Of a DNA stretch of 64,000 bases, positions 49,684-61,917 are shown one piece after another. Made by a program: the position numbers and the translations under genes. The DNA is taken from contig CM054184.1 of assembly GCA_028829895.1 (NCBI GenBank), positions 20,308,701 through 20,372,700 on the forward strand. Reading direction: 5' to 3'. Below the pieces are notes generated by a model. The model had not been told where the DNA came from. It saw nothing but the letters and a program-made list of their open reading frames with translations, and made no database searches. Source of the DNA: Sinotaia quadrata (taxonomy: Eukaryota > Mollusca > Gastropoda > Architaenioglossa > Viviparidae). Within the stretch, counting starts at the first letter, position 1. Each line of letters starts with the position of its first letter.

Positions 49684-50356
49684 TAGCATTTCTACTCTTG
49701 TGTTTCTATCAATCTGTCACATCGATCATTCTAATCTATAGATATATCTCTAAATGTTCTTCCACTCATATCCAGCATATCTATCTATCTATCTATCTAT
49801 CTATCTGACCACCTGTAGATATATCTAAATGTGTTTTTTTTCCTCTCTATTCATTCCATCTATTTAATACATGTTTAATAAGTATCTGTCTGTGGAGATT
49901 CATGCATGCAAGGACCTTTTTGTAAAAATAAAATAAATAATATTCACTTTATATTATACATACCAGTAGGCGACTGTTGAATACTGAGCAATATTGTGAA
50001 AATCGCGAGTATTTGTTAAAGCGATAACTTGTAAAATGTCGCTGAGATCATTGAAGACAGAATTTTATCAAAGATGTCTCTTTAACAGTTAATCACCGCT
50101 TCTTATTGGACAACACCTTTAAAATATTAAGTTAGGGTAGGCTGTCCGTACGTGACGTTATGGGGTGGGGGGGGGACGAGGTCGGACTTGTGTGACGATG
50201 AGTGAGATTTAGAAAACATTTGTCACAAATTGAAGCAGAGACAAATTCAATCTACGGTACGGCCTTGTGTTGTGGTAATAATGCATTGTTGAGATTGCTG
50301 ATGTATATGGTAAAATGAAACCCATGTTTCTTTATTTATGTATGTGTGCTTGTGCA

Positions 50357-50620
50357 ATGGTGATATATATGGCGAGTTCCTGGACAGCAATGGTGATATA
50401 TATGGCGAGTTCCTGGACAGCAATGGTGATATATATGGCGAGTTCCTGGACAGCAATGGTGATGTATATGGCGAGTTCCTGGACAGCAATGGTGATATAT
50501 ATGGCGAGTTCCTGGACAGCAATGGTGATATATATGGCGAGTTCCTGGACAGCAATGGTGATATATATGGCGAGTTCCTGGACAGCAATGGTGATATATA
50601 AGGCGAGTTCATAGACAGCA
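50357..50620 (+). repeat. 33-bp minisatellite, 8 copies
   Basis: The unit ATGGTGATATATATGGCGAG + TTCCTGGACAGCA repeats every 33 bases. It is open in several frames because 33 is divisible by three (repeat peptides such as NGDIYGEFLDS), but the last unit carries a TAA in that frame and there is no splice or promoter context. I treat it as non-coding. Confidence 0.92.
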
Positions 50621-50842
50621 GATTAAGACTGACCATCTCGAGTTCTGTTTGGAATTTGAAAGCAAGAGCAAGACACATAATTTCTGTCAGATATATGACT
50701 GTTGTATATTTGTTTTTGGAATGGAAAATAAAACATTTAAATGTGTCAGTGGAATATTTTCAATGTCAATCACGTTAGGGTTAAATTCACATTTGTTTCG
50801 GAAAATAAAGCCAGGATTTTAAATGATGTTGAAGGACGTAGC

Positions 50843-51012
50843 AAATCGTCAAATTTACCCTGACTAATCTACTACACACTTCTAGTTAGAAAATCGTCAG
50901 ACTTACCCTGACTCTTTGAATCTACTACACACTTCTAGTTAGAAAATCGTCAAACTTATCCTGACTCTTTGAATCTAGCACACAATTCTAGTTAGAAAAT
51001 CGTCAGACTTAC
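50843..51012 (+). repeat. ~53-bp minisatellite, ~3.5 copies
   Basis: AAATCGTC starts at 50843, 50891, 50944 and 50998; units share TCTACTACACACTTCTAGTT. Confidence 0.88.
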
Positions 51013-51059
51013 ACGTGACTCATTTATATAAAATATTTCTTAATTTAATACTTTCTGCC

Positions 51060-52150
51060 CAAATTGATCATTTTGATGATTGGATATAATCTAGTTAATG
51101 ATAGAGATAAATTAAATCTGCCTTTATCTAATGTGCAAGTGAAGCCGTATTCAACGAAAAGCAGAACAGTTTGTCAGGAAAAAACAGCACAGAAATAGAA
51201 TGAAATCAAGAAATTGCTGATTTCCCTGTCGGATTAAAGACAATTAAAGACAATGTTCGGATCCCTCCTTGCATTCTGGGTGGAACAAATACTTGCTGAA
51301 AGCCAGGATCAAAGCTGGTAGGCCACAGAATTGAAGGAGACGAGGCTGTGCTGACAAAAGCTATTTGTGGACATTGTGAAAAACGAATCTGCTGTACATA
51401 AATAAAAGCAGAGTATCAAATCCGTTAAATATTTGGACTGAACAGCTGAACACACAGGATTTTAAATAATGAACGTTAACTTCGACTGTTCCCAAATCAC
51501 GGTTTCTAACTGGAAAGTCAGCAATAGGTGTCCACGGTACCAGTAAAACCAACTAGAGATCAAAACATCAGCATTAAAATATATTAATGGTCAGTTTTGT
51601 TCAGGCACATAACGGCACTGCCTTACAGGTTGGGTCATCATGAAATATATTTTGTAAGTGAACATGTTAAGTTATGTGTTCCAATTGGTCCGACACACAC
51701 CAAAGTCCAGAGTACTTTACTGGTGCATGTGTAATGTCCATCAATCGCCCTTATCTTGACTGGGTTACATGAGTTAATTCCCTTTGGTCTGTGTGGAAAA
51801 CCCAGAAGTCGCCGACAATTCGTATCCAACGTAGGCATATACTCCAGGCTCGTTGTCAACAGCAATCAGCCATGACGTTGACTAGAAAGTTCATAAATCT
51901 CATTCTGATGCCATTACCAGAAAACAAACTGATTGTTTGGCCAAACGTATTGTTTTCACAAATGATCGAGGGTGGTCCTGATGACAACCCGTGATATCAA
52001 AACACTATTCCATCATTGTCTTCAGTATGATCTTGAAGCCGTTTGTATTGTACACTTTCAAGAAGTTTTACAGTTAAGAGAACGACAGTGACTTGTTGCA
52101 ACCGCGTGCTGATTATGAAACACGTGTGGGCGACACCCACCATCTTTAAT
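51060..52150. other. Intergenic, no gene seen
   Basis: Moderately GC-richer than its surroundings (51240-52130) with overlapping short frames on both strands. It looks like repeat-derived DNA but I cannot name a family. Confidence 0.35.
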
Positions 52151-52154
52151 TTAA

Positions 52155-52549
52155 CAGGTTATGTTTTGATTATATTCATATGATGTATATGTGATTGTTG
52201 ATTTAATAAATTTATTGCTAAATCTATTGATCTTCTTACACATATTGATAACCTTATGTTGGAGAAGAAAGTGGATGGACTGGGGCTCGATAAATATAGA
52301 TTAAATGACGGATTTAGCATATCTTTTAGTAAGAAGTTTTCCAACTTTTTGTGACGATAAATGTTTGTCTATAATGTTGTGGAAGAGAGATAACGTTTAC
52401 ATCGCCCGCATATCCGCCAAATGAAAGAAATGAGTGATGTCTTCTAGAGAATTATTAATAACATAAATTAAGATTCACACATCACTTGTAATTAGTAGGT
52501 GATTAATTAACAATAATAATCAATAACTAGTGTGGCGTAGGCGTCACAC
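52155..52549 (+). repeat. Family A repeat, copy 10 (3' part)
   Basis: Plus-oriented, about 395 bases, ending GTGTGGCGTAGGCGTCACAC, the cleanest 3' terminus in the window. Confidence 0.78.
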
Positions 52550-54254
52550 ACCGCAATCGCAGAATCTTGCTAAAAGTTAAATCATCTTAAATTTGCTCTT
52601 AAAAGAAAATATATATGAGATATGGTAGGAGAAGTATGCGATATAAGAAACATATCGATATGCTCAACTATAGCTACAGTCCCCCTTAACTCGCACCAGT
52701 GCGTACAAGTAGAGGCCAGTATTCTGAAGTTACGTCCCCTGATATGTATTTATTTTTTAAAATTTAATAAATATTATTATAAAATATAATAAATAATGTT
52801 GTGAAAAAAAGAAACAAAAAGACATTCAAAAATCTCTTAAATATTGTCCTTGGGTTTAGTAAGTATTTTGAAATATAATATCAAACTATCTTTCAGAATG
52901 GAAACTGAATATTTATTATTAAGTGTGGACGTCGAACACTTGTAAGTTGTAGTTGAATTAACGTAGGCCTATATAGCATTTAACGGTAACATGAATGTGA
53001 TCTTCACTGCTAGTGGAAAGGAATGCGGGCTAGATCTTATTCGGTCCCGAAAAGTGAATCTTTATACGTTACTTTATACAAATTACATGTATTTGTTTAC
53101 TGTTTGTTTTATTTGTACAGCTGTAAATGATTTGTGTTTATGCCACCCATACCAACACATGAACAAATGCTTAACTATTTAATTTGTCCCAGCTGTTTTT
53201 TAAATGAGGCCTATACTTTTTAATGGGTGTAGGTTTTGTGGTGAAGATATATATCCCAACCATATACATGCATCTTTATGCATAAATGGTGCGTTATGTT
53301 ATATTTATGTTATGGGTTGGGGATACCAACTTACCGATTTTTTAAATAACTATTTTAGTAGGCCTACTCTCTTCTCGGTTAGAAATAAGGACAGAAAGCA
53401 TCCAAATAATAAACCTACATTTGTTATAGTTATTTATTTATTGATTTATTTTTACATAAATACAGTTACTTATTATATACTTTCAAATTTTCATTTTGCA
53501 TATGAATTTATTTTGTTTTTATATTATTAATATTTTTAATAATAACCTTCATTTCCTTATGTTTGAACCAGGTAATTCAATTCAAAGACCTTGTGTAATT
53601 TATATGTAATTACATATATTGTCAAGTGCTTAGTACTTTTCCAAATTTAAGTGCTTTATCAGATTTATTATTATTAATATTATTATTATTTAGATTTGTA
53701 TTTTTACTAATACTATGGTAGAAATTGAATAAATTACAGATTTTATTTTATTTTTCAGCATGCAACTTACATTGTAACTGTAAGATTAAAGAATAATTTC
53801 CCATGTTCCAAAAAGACAAGCAGTAATTTTATACTAATAAAGTGTGATTTCATGGGAGCTAATTTAACCACTAATAATAATAAGAAGAAGTAGAATTATC
53901 CATTTCTAACTTCTGAAATTTGAACTTTACACACTATGCGGTACTTGTTCCAAGTTGTAAATAAAGATTATAAACATATGTTACAATAATTTTATTTTAT
54001 CCTGTATTTTATTTTATTTTTACCCTGTAATATAATATATATACATTCATTTATTTATATTTCTCATTATTGTTTGAACTTAGTTAAACATTGCACATTG
54101 ATTTCAGTCATTCATTGTCCTACTTTAAAATTTGAGCACTTGTAACTGTAGGGATTTATAGTCATAATTAAACACTTAGTTTGACTTGCTTATCTGTTGT
54201 CACTCATGTACATAAACTAAACAGAATTGAATTTTTACATGATCTTTCCATTAG
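52550..54254. other. Upstream region of RHNO1-like gene
   Basis: Very AT-rich. The RHNO1-like first coding exon begins after an acceptor, so at least one upstream untranslated exon should exist here or earlier. I could not identify it. Confidence 0.35.
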
Positions 54255-54263
54255 GTGCATATA

Positions 54264-54425
54264 ATGCCACGCCATAAAAGGAAACACAACACCAAAAAAC
54301 CAACTCTGCCGTTCACACGGAGTCCACTGGAGAGCAGACACCAACCACTGACTCCAGTCTTGTGCGTAGACAACCCAGTAATAGCCAACTCTGTGTCTGC
54401 TACTTCAGAAGATGCTGTTTTTGGG
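54264..54425 (+). CDS. RHNO1: RHNO1-like protein, N-terminal exon
   Basis: After the acceptor TTTCCATTAG (exon from 54255), the ATG at 54264 opens 54 codons: MPRHKRKHNTKKPTLPF, then TRSPLESRHQ and a Ser/Val-rich end DAVFG, followed by a GTGAGA donor in phase 0. Vertebrate RHNO1 also starts with a basic MP-K/R-rich stretch, then a short P-L-F...PLE motif (recalled, not searched). RHNO1 binds the RAD9-HUS1-RAD1 (9-1-1) clamp and promotes ATR signalling in the nucleus. The GGG codon before the donor leaves phase 0, whereas the next known exon needs phase 2, so a small exon of 3n+2 bases is probably missing. Confidence 0.55.
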
Positions 54426-54429
54426 GTGA

Positions 54430-55430
54430 GAATCAAGTCTAAATTTATGATGACCTTTTTGTGACATTAACTGATTAAGTGCAAAAAAAATAAAAATGAA
54501 ATAAATCAAATTATTTTATATGTTGAAATCCACAACTTGGCATAATACTCAGATAAAAATAATTTAAAATCTAAAAATTATTGAAATGTTATAAGAGTTT
54601 GAAATATGTGAAAAGCATCATTTTTTCTTTTATAGTGTAATGAAGAAACTAAATAGTAAACATAAGATGTTTACCAGACAAAAATATTTTTTAAATAAGC
54701 AATATAATTATTGAATGTATTTACTTTATTAACCTAATTATTAAATTAATCTAGATACATATTTGTTTAAAATGGTTATAGAACTATAACTTTGTAACAT
54801 GGAAACCAAATGAACTTTTCTGAGGTGACTGGATTCAGTTCCTAGTGATAAAGAATATCACTTTATGATTTATCAGTCATCATAAAGGCAGCTCTATTTT
54901 TCTGAACTAAATGTATAAGATGGACTAAGTTGTCATGTTGTGAGCATAATATTGAATCAGAACTGGTCCAGATTAGTCAAAGTTTCAATGTTTTCACTGA
55001 TGTAGGAAGTGTTACAGCAACAAATAATTGGAAAACTTTCTTACTCTTAGTCCCATTTTTGTTAGAATGCTGTTCTGTGTACTTCGGTTATTTGATTCAG
55101 TGTTTTGGTTTGCAGAGCTAAAGTGATGTCACCGGACAGCATGTTTTTGTGCTTTCATTTGCTTACTACATTGTGACTGTAGTAGAATTATGTAAGCACA
55201 ACCTAGCATCATACATGATTGGCTGAAACAGTTGATTACTAAGTATTGTCACAGTCTGATAAAAATGTCTTGACTGTTTGACCCACTTGTTTATTTTTCA
55301 AATATCGAGATTTGAAATTCCTTTGTTTGGAGCTCTCTCACGATACTTCCAACAAAGAGGTCAAGACGTTATGTAACTTTAGGCCCATTGTCTAGGTTCT
55401 AGAACCAACTACATGCCACGTGATCCGTCA
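54430..55430. other. Intron of RHNO1-like gene
   Basis: No exon of suitable phase found. A candidate bounded by TTTGGTTTGCAG (about 55116) and GTAAGC (about 55191) has stops in the phase that would be needed. Confidence 0.35.
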
Positions 55431-55452
55431 CTTGATATGCTCTATGCTTCCT

Positions 55453-55460
55453 TATAAATA
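55453..55460 (+). promoter_or_regulatory. TATA-box-like element in a GC-richer island
   Basis: TATAAATA followed by a CG-containing stretch (55470-55560) and a possible donor at CATAAG|GTATTA. This resembles an LTR or first-exon promoter inside the RHNO1-like intron. The GC-richer sequence runs on to about 56470. No transcript can be proven. Confidence 0.25.
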
Positions 55461-56479
55461 TTGGTACAATACTTCCGCCCATCACTCGGACACAATTAGC
55501 TACGCGACAACTACGTCAGCTACTCGAGTCATACGGACAGAACCGGCGAGGTAGATGAGAATAGACACTTCGACTTCTCATAAGGTATTACTTTTATTCG
55601 ATTGCATTCTGTATATTTTAGCTATGTATGCACTTGTGTTATATATTATTATGTATTGCTATATAACTTGAGCACGGTTCGTTGAAATGACTGAAAACCT
55701 ATAAGTTATGGAATATAAATTTATTGTAACTCCTTCCATTGTAACTTTAATTTATATTGCTTTTAAATTCACTAGAGCCAGAAATGCCTGCACTCGATAT
55801 GAATTTCTCTTGTAATTCAATTTATTGCGTGTAATTTTAATTGTAAATTGTGAAGCGCTTTGCTGTTTGAATTATCCCTTTGTATGAACATTAATTTAAC
55901 GTTGTAGCTATTTTTATGATTCATACGTCATGCACTGTTAAATGAAACATGCGTGAGAAGATTACATTTTCTAAACCTAAATTGTAAACGGCGTGTAGTC
56001 GAATTTCTAATTCAAAGCATTTGAACTGAACGTGCTTAAGTAGCGAAAACACTAGCAGACGATTATGGGACACATTTGTTTCCCCAGGTCGGTTTTTCCT
56101 TGTCGCATCCTTGAACTTGGACAAATTGTCTTTGTCTTCATCCTGAAGACCTGTACAAGCTGGTTTGAATTCTGAGGAGAAAATTCAAGTATTCTAGAGT
56201 CCACCCCATTGTAAAGCAGCGTCAACGAATAGACGTATGCTGGTCTAAGCACAAGTTCACTAGCGACGAAATTAAAGGACAATTTCCACTGTATGCCACG
56301 TGCATTTCCGCTAGAGTGACTACTGTGAGGCAGACCGGTACGGACTGGAATAAAAGGGGACCAGGTGATACAGAGACTTTTAAGCTGAGTATTCCTCAGT
56401 CGATACAAAGTTCATAAAGATACAATTGGGCACCTTTTCTCGAATTAACTTTAAGCACGTAGGTGCGAGAATTAAGAAA

Positions 56480-57450
56480 TAGACTTTCGCGCTCGTATTT
56501 GATTATTGTTAAATTGTTAAACTTTATTAAATCTTATTTTTAATTGTTAAATCTCTTCGTAGTTAATTTTTATGCATAATAGACCTAATGATTAATTTCT
56601 TGGATTGGATGGGGGCGAGATTGAGCTGAATGACATAACGAATGCATATTAATTTAGAGGAATTTAACGACTCCAACCCAGCTAACGTACGCAATTTATC
56701 AGTTTGTAAATCTGTCGTCTGCACTACAAGACACATTTTAAAATTAGTCAAATGATAAGTTGAGCAACCAGTCTGTTTAGGATATAAGAGAAGGAATTAA
56801 TTTATCTATTATCTTTTAAAGTCCTTAATTATCCTAGGCAGGGTCTATAAATAAATACTGGAAACGTAACAAGTATAGTGAAATGATGAATCTTTTTCAG
56901 GCATTTCTATAATTTTATTTCATTGGTGAATATTCACTTTAGTTAGCAAAACTCAGTTTCATTCATGAATTAAAAATTTACTTGCACATTTATTTTTATG
57001 TATATGTATTCCCATTGTATTCTTCAAATTTTGGTTATCAGCTTTTTCCCCTAGTTTTAGGTGTATTGTTACTGTACTGTGTACACATATACTATTGTGT
57101 ATCCTCTAAGTGCAGACAATATAAAGAAAGTACTAGAAATTGTATTTACACAATATTTCAGTAGGAGGTCAGCAGTGATCATTCATGAGGTTGAAAACAT
57201 GCTTCTCAGTAGGAATATTTTACATTAAGACAGTGTGAGAAATTAAAAAAAATATTTAAGAAAATAATCTGCAATAAATTAAACAGAAAAGAATGTTCTC
57301 TCAAAGTATAGATAATTTGCATCTAGAGGATTGCTGTAAACAAAGAGTAAAATGTTTTTCCTAGAAAAAAAAATGTCAAGCATATTCAAGCTCAACCAGG
57401 GTGAAGGGAAAGATTTATATTCGTAGACCACACTTCAAGGACATGTACCA
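56480..57450. other. Intron of RHNO1-like gene, AT-rich
   Basis: No exon supported. Confidence 0.35.
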
Positions 57451-57454
57451 CATA

Positions 57455-57890
57455 TTTTATATTTCCACTACAAGAAGGATGGAGCAAAGGCAGTGACATG
57501 TACACATACTGTATATTTCCACTACAAGAAGGATGGAGCAAAGGCAGTGACATGTACACATACTGTATATTTCCACTACAAGAAGGATGGAGCAAAGGCA
57601 GTGAGATGTACCACTATATAGAGGGCAGGGATGTCTTAACAGCATCACAGGCCCACAGGCAAAGCAGTGGGGCCCCTAGTACTAACAAAATCAGTGATTA
57701 AACATTAAAAAACATGTAAAGCTCCTGAGGCCCTGGGTAATTGCCCAATGTGCCCATGCGTTAAGATGGCACTGATAGAGGGTGGAAGGAAGGCAGTGAT
57801 GTACCACATACTGTATTTTTCTACTACATAGAGGGCTGGAGGGAAGGCAGTGACATGTACCACATACTGTATTCTGTTGCGGTCTGGATT
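57455..57890 (+). repeat. 54-bp minisatellite, 3 tight plus 2 diverged copies
   Basis: ATTTCCACTACAAGAAGGAT recurs at 57461, 57515 and 57569 (54-base period). Diverged units (AGGCAGTGA.GTACCACATACTGTAT) lie at 57790-57885. The interval 57620-57780 contains repeat-like GGGGCCC and GAGGCCCTGGGTAATTGCCC motifs typical of a decayed DNA transposon that interrupted the array. Confidence 0.85.
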
Positions 57891-59014
57891 TTTTTGCTTT
57901 CAAGTATGGAAGAGTGAATGTATCATTTTGTCCAATCATCTGCTAAATAGTTTTATCTATTTACTGTCACTAATACAGTGGCTTCATTAAGAATAATAAT
58001 GTATTTGATGAATCGGTAAATACATTATAATTACCAAAAATAAACAGGAGTTTTATATATTATAATTACCAGAAATAAATAGGAGTATTTTTACTTTCAT
58101 ATTTGAATATTTGGTCTCAATAAGAATATATCACTTATGTTATAATATGATTTATTACCTCAGAACATAAAGTTTTATATGGAAAAGTATTGGAATTTTG
58201 TCCTCTAATCACAAGATTTTGCTTAAGAGCACTTTTTTATTTTTCTGAACCAATTGGGCTCATAAATCAAGAAATGCCTTTATATGCAATGTATTCTCAT
58301 TTAACATGAAAAAATTGTTGTAAAAATCACAGCATCATGTTCACTTAATTTGAAACTCTATATTTTGCTTTAAATTCTGCTATTTTAATAGAGTAATTTA
58401 TTGAGCAATATCCCATTGAATACTTTGGATGTACTTCTGGAGTTAAAAATATTATATTAAATAAACTGTAGTGTTAATAATTGTGTATATGTCCATATTA
58501 ACTGGTTGATGAAGAATTCTATAATTAAAGAACAAATTTTTAGCTGATATATGATAGCTACTATATATATATATATATATATATTGTCATTGTCATTGCT
58601 ACTTACTTCATTGCTACTTGTCATTGCTACTTTAATATTTTTATTTTATTTATATATAACTTTTTCAGAAAGATTCTGTTTATGTGTGCTTTTACAAGTA
58701 TTTAACTTACATGAGCATTACAATAAATAATTTGTTTTAAATTTGTTCAAAGTATAATCTTGATTTTAAAATCATATAATGCAAATACTGTATTAATTGG
58801 TTTGATTACTTACCCTGCTCTGTAGTTATGGAGTTATCTTTGCCTCATTCACTACACTTAAATGTTAAATTAATGATATAAATGGTGTTGGTTGGGTAGT
58901 CATATATGAGTATTTATTGACAGGCATAAATGCCAGTATTTGGGGGAAAATGAAAAGTTATTCTCTTGTTTTTCTTCTCTTCCATTGGTTTGATTTTCTA
59001 CTTACTCTTTGCAG
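57890..59014. other. Intron of RHNO1-like gene, AT-rich
   Basis: AT-rich, with (AT)n at 58562-58582 and a triplicated TTGCTACTT/TCATTGCTAC motif at 58583-58632. No exon before the acceptor at 59014. Confidence 0.4.
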
Positions 59015-60071
59015 ATATCACCACAGTTGCAGTAAACGACGCCAAGTTCGACAAAGAAAGTGTAGCAAGTCTTCCTGCTTGAAACAATGCAAAACCCTCA
59101 ACAAAGAAAACAAATTCTGTGGATCTGCCCAACGAACAAAATGTAGATTATTTCCACCACTCAGATTTATCACTAATGAACGAAAGGGAACAACTGTTTC
59201 AGATTCAAATTTATTGATCAGCAAAGAAAAGCAAATTGCTGGTGTAATGTCACAGTCTACTAAAACTAGTAAAAGTTATATTCAAGATAAAACTATTCCA
59301 AGACAAGAAAAACAGTGTGATATGAATCCTGATTTCACTTTGATTGCTCCCAGAAGTTTTATGACAAATTGCACACATAGTCAAGAATTGAATGGTGAAC
59401 ATGGGAGTGATGCAAAGAGGAGGGATACTGCATTTGATAGTGATTGTGAATCTCAAAAACCAGTTGTTCCTCACACAAGCTACAATTCCATCAAAAAGGG
59501 AAAATTAAGAGAGAAGACAAACACTTCTGTACTACTTCAGTCACCTATAGAAAAACTTAATTGCTTACCAAATGAGAGTAATGTTCATTCCTTAACACCA
59601 CCATTTTCAGTTTCTGTGATACATCGAAGAAATAGTAGTTTCTTTCGAAGTCCTTCTGAAGGTAACTTTGACGGTGCTGGTATGCTTAGAATATCAAGAT
59701 TGTCTGAAGAAGAACAGTGTACTCCACAAGAAAATGATATGAGTTATTATGACATCCAGCATAAACATTCATCTAGATATATTCCTATTGCTCATTCTCA
59801 AAATCTAAGAGAACCTTTAGTTGAGAAATGTGGTTCTGATACGCAAATAGAACATGACTCTCATACACCAAGACAGTCCTTGAGACTCCGAGAAAGATAC
59901 CAGGAGGCACTGAAACATTTCCAGGTTTTGACTCCTTTAGCTAAGACTAACAGGAAGCAATCACAATTTAAAGGAACTGCCATACTGGTTTCTGACACAC
60001 CAGAAGCTGAATATAATTTTACTCTGAGACAAAGACAGTTAAAGAGGATTATATCTTTACATTCGTCCTGA
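59015..60071 (+). CDS. RHNO1: RHNO1-like protein, C-terminal exon
   Basis: A textbook acceptor (TTTTCTACTTACTCTTTGCAG) precedes a 351-codon open frame to TGA at 60069. It is the only long frame in the window with ordinary amino-acid composition. The start is basic and Cys-rich (YHHSCSKRRQVRQRKC), the middle is Ser/Asn-rich and probably disordered, with MNPDFTLIAPRSF in it. The end reads GTAILVSDTPEAEY, then RQRQLKRI and a short tail. The C-terminal LVxDTPExxY...RxRQ block matches the conserved C-terminus of vertebrate RHNO1 as I recall it. Inferred role: adaptor of the 9-1-1 clamp in the nuclear DNA-damage checkpoint. It is longer than vertebrate RHNO1 (about 240 residues). In-frame sequence upstream of 59015 translates the pyrimidine tract and is not part of the protein. 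Confidence 0.62.
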
Positions 60072-61700
60072 CATAAATACTGCATTAATTACAACATGTA
60101 ACACATCTTTAACACTGTATATTAAGGCAGTTGGCACTATTACTTAGATTGTATTTCTCTTCTGTGTTTTATAGAATGCATGACTGGCATATTCCTTGCA
60201 TCTGAAAATAGTGTTACTTCATTTTGATACAAGGTATAATCTATAATTCAAGGGTTAAGGCAGCTATTTTATTTTTTTTTTACAAAAAACAAGAACAAAT
60301 GACTTCTTAGCAATATTGTCCATTCATATTCAAAGAAAATTTCTTGTTGAAATTACTTTTTGAATCCAGACTTTATATTTTAATTTATATGATTTGTTCA
60401 AGTTAAAAATCAGGTGAGTCCATTTTTACTGGATAAGAGAATGACTAAATCATTTACCAGCTGTAAAAGGAATTTATTTTAAAGATTTCTTATATATGAA
60501 CAGTATATTATTGATAAATAGGGAATACTTATATTGTGTTAGCACAATTTTCACACTTATAGTAAGTGCATAAGTGAATGCTCCTTGTGATGAATCTGGA
60601 ACTGATCAAAGAAATGAAAACATCACATAACTATATAATAGCAGCTGTAAACACCCTGAATCTTATAAAACTCATAATTTTGCTTAGTAAGTACATATTT
60701 TGATTTTCTAGTAGGATTCTAACTCCTCTGATTTTGTCAGAGTTGCTCATAAAATCAGTTTCGATTGAAACACCCAGTATTTTGCTGTTTATACCTTATA
60801 CATCATTTAAAGGTTGATAAATACTTGTATATTTTTTTTAAATCTCTTTTGGATAATAATAACATATATTTGGTCTAAATAAAAAGACAGCATATTCTTT
60901 TACAAATTATTATCACACTATTTCCATCATTTATTTTTTTGATTTTGTGTTTATTTCAAAGTATAATCTGGAGTTGCTTCCCTTAGTAAACTGGGCAAAA
61001 CTGATATGAATCATTTAAAATTGTTTTGAATTATATTTTGTAACCTACAAGAGATAAACTTTTTCGTGTAGCTATTTCTTGTATTATTGCATATAAGATA
61101 CTTTAAATATTGTCAGTAGATTCATAGTAGAATTTGCAAAAAATAAACTTATTTTTTTAAAACCCGTTTGCAGGATTATTCCAAAGTTACATTAAAAAAT
61201 ATATAAAAGTAATATAGAAATGCAACGCGAAAGCGGCGGAAGCCGGAATCGTTCCCCACATTAACAACAACATAATATAGAAATAATTTTTGTAATTTAT
61301 ATATCTGTTAATTTTAATTATCTATGAGGGGGGAAAATTGATCACCTAAGTTCAAAATTGGTATTTTGAAAAGTTCAAGAATCTGTTTCTAAAGTGATTT
61401 TCGTATGCATTTTAAATACATATGTTAATTGTTATCAGTTGATAAGAATGTATTGTTTTAAGCTGAAGTATGTGGGTGTCCATATCCTTGGTATTAACAT
61501 TTGTATTAATGTTGCTTATTTTTAAATGTTTATCAAATCGTGTCGATTATGCCGACAAGGCAACTTACTATTAAATTGTTGAGATCCCATGGAATCTATT
61601 TTATTATTTTTGCTCTCCATTTACAACAGTGTAACTGTAATATATGCTTTATCACTTCAATAATACTTATATTCACTCACGCTTTGTAAAAGAAGCACAA
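60072..61700. other. 3' UTR and downstream flank
   Basis: AT-rich sequence with no further exon. A short CG-rich piece at 61221-61262 (GCAACGCGAAAGCGGCGGAA) ending ACATTAACAACAACA looks like the tail of a retroposon. Confidence 0.4.
60878..60883 (+). terminator. Candidate poly(A) signal of RHNO1-like gene
   Basis: AATAAA about 0.8 kb after the stop; a second lies at 61142-61147. Which is used cannot be told from sequence. Confidence 0.35.
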
Positions 61701-61775
61701 AATGGATAAGAACAGCCTTAACCCTTGTGCACCATCGCCAACTAGTGTGCACTCACATCACCAACTGTCGGTCAC

Positions 61776-61917
61776 TGTTCTAGCCATGCTAATTTATAGC
61801 CACAATTCTAATGTCACTGCTCTAGCCATGCGAATTTATAGCCACAAGTCTAATGTCACTGTTCTAGCCATGCGAATTTATAGCCACAAGTCTAATGTCA
61901 CTGCTCTAGCCACTGCA
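61776..61917 (+). repeat. 42-bp minisatellite, ~3.4 copies
   Basis: TAGCCATGC starts at 61781, 61823 and 61865, with a partial unit at 61907. Units contain AATTTATAGCCACAA. The 73-codon frame over it is a repeat product. Confidence 0.9.

Noticed and set aside
55116..55191. Candidate middle exon of the RHNO1-like gene (TTTGCAG to GTAAGC)
   Set aside because: It has a stop at the second codon in phase 0, and stops in the other frames too, so it cannot bridge the two known exons.
56052..56408. 118-codon minus-strand frame in the RHNO1-like intron
   Set aside because: No splice sites, signal or recognisable domain. It lies in a GC-richer repeat-like island, and chance is sufficient explanation.
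57498..57939. Open frames on both strands over the 57.4-57.9 kb repeat
   Set aside because: The 54-base unit is divisible by three; the frames are repeat artefacts.
58917..59014. N-terminal extension of the long 384-codon frame, with an apparent hydrophobic signal or membrane segment
   Set aside because: This part translates the pyrimidine tract and acceptor of an intron. The coding exon begins at 59015, so there is no signal peptide.
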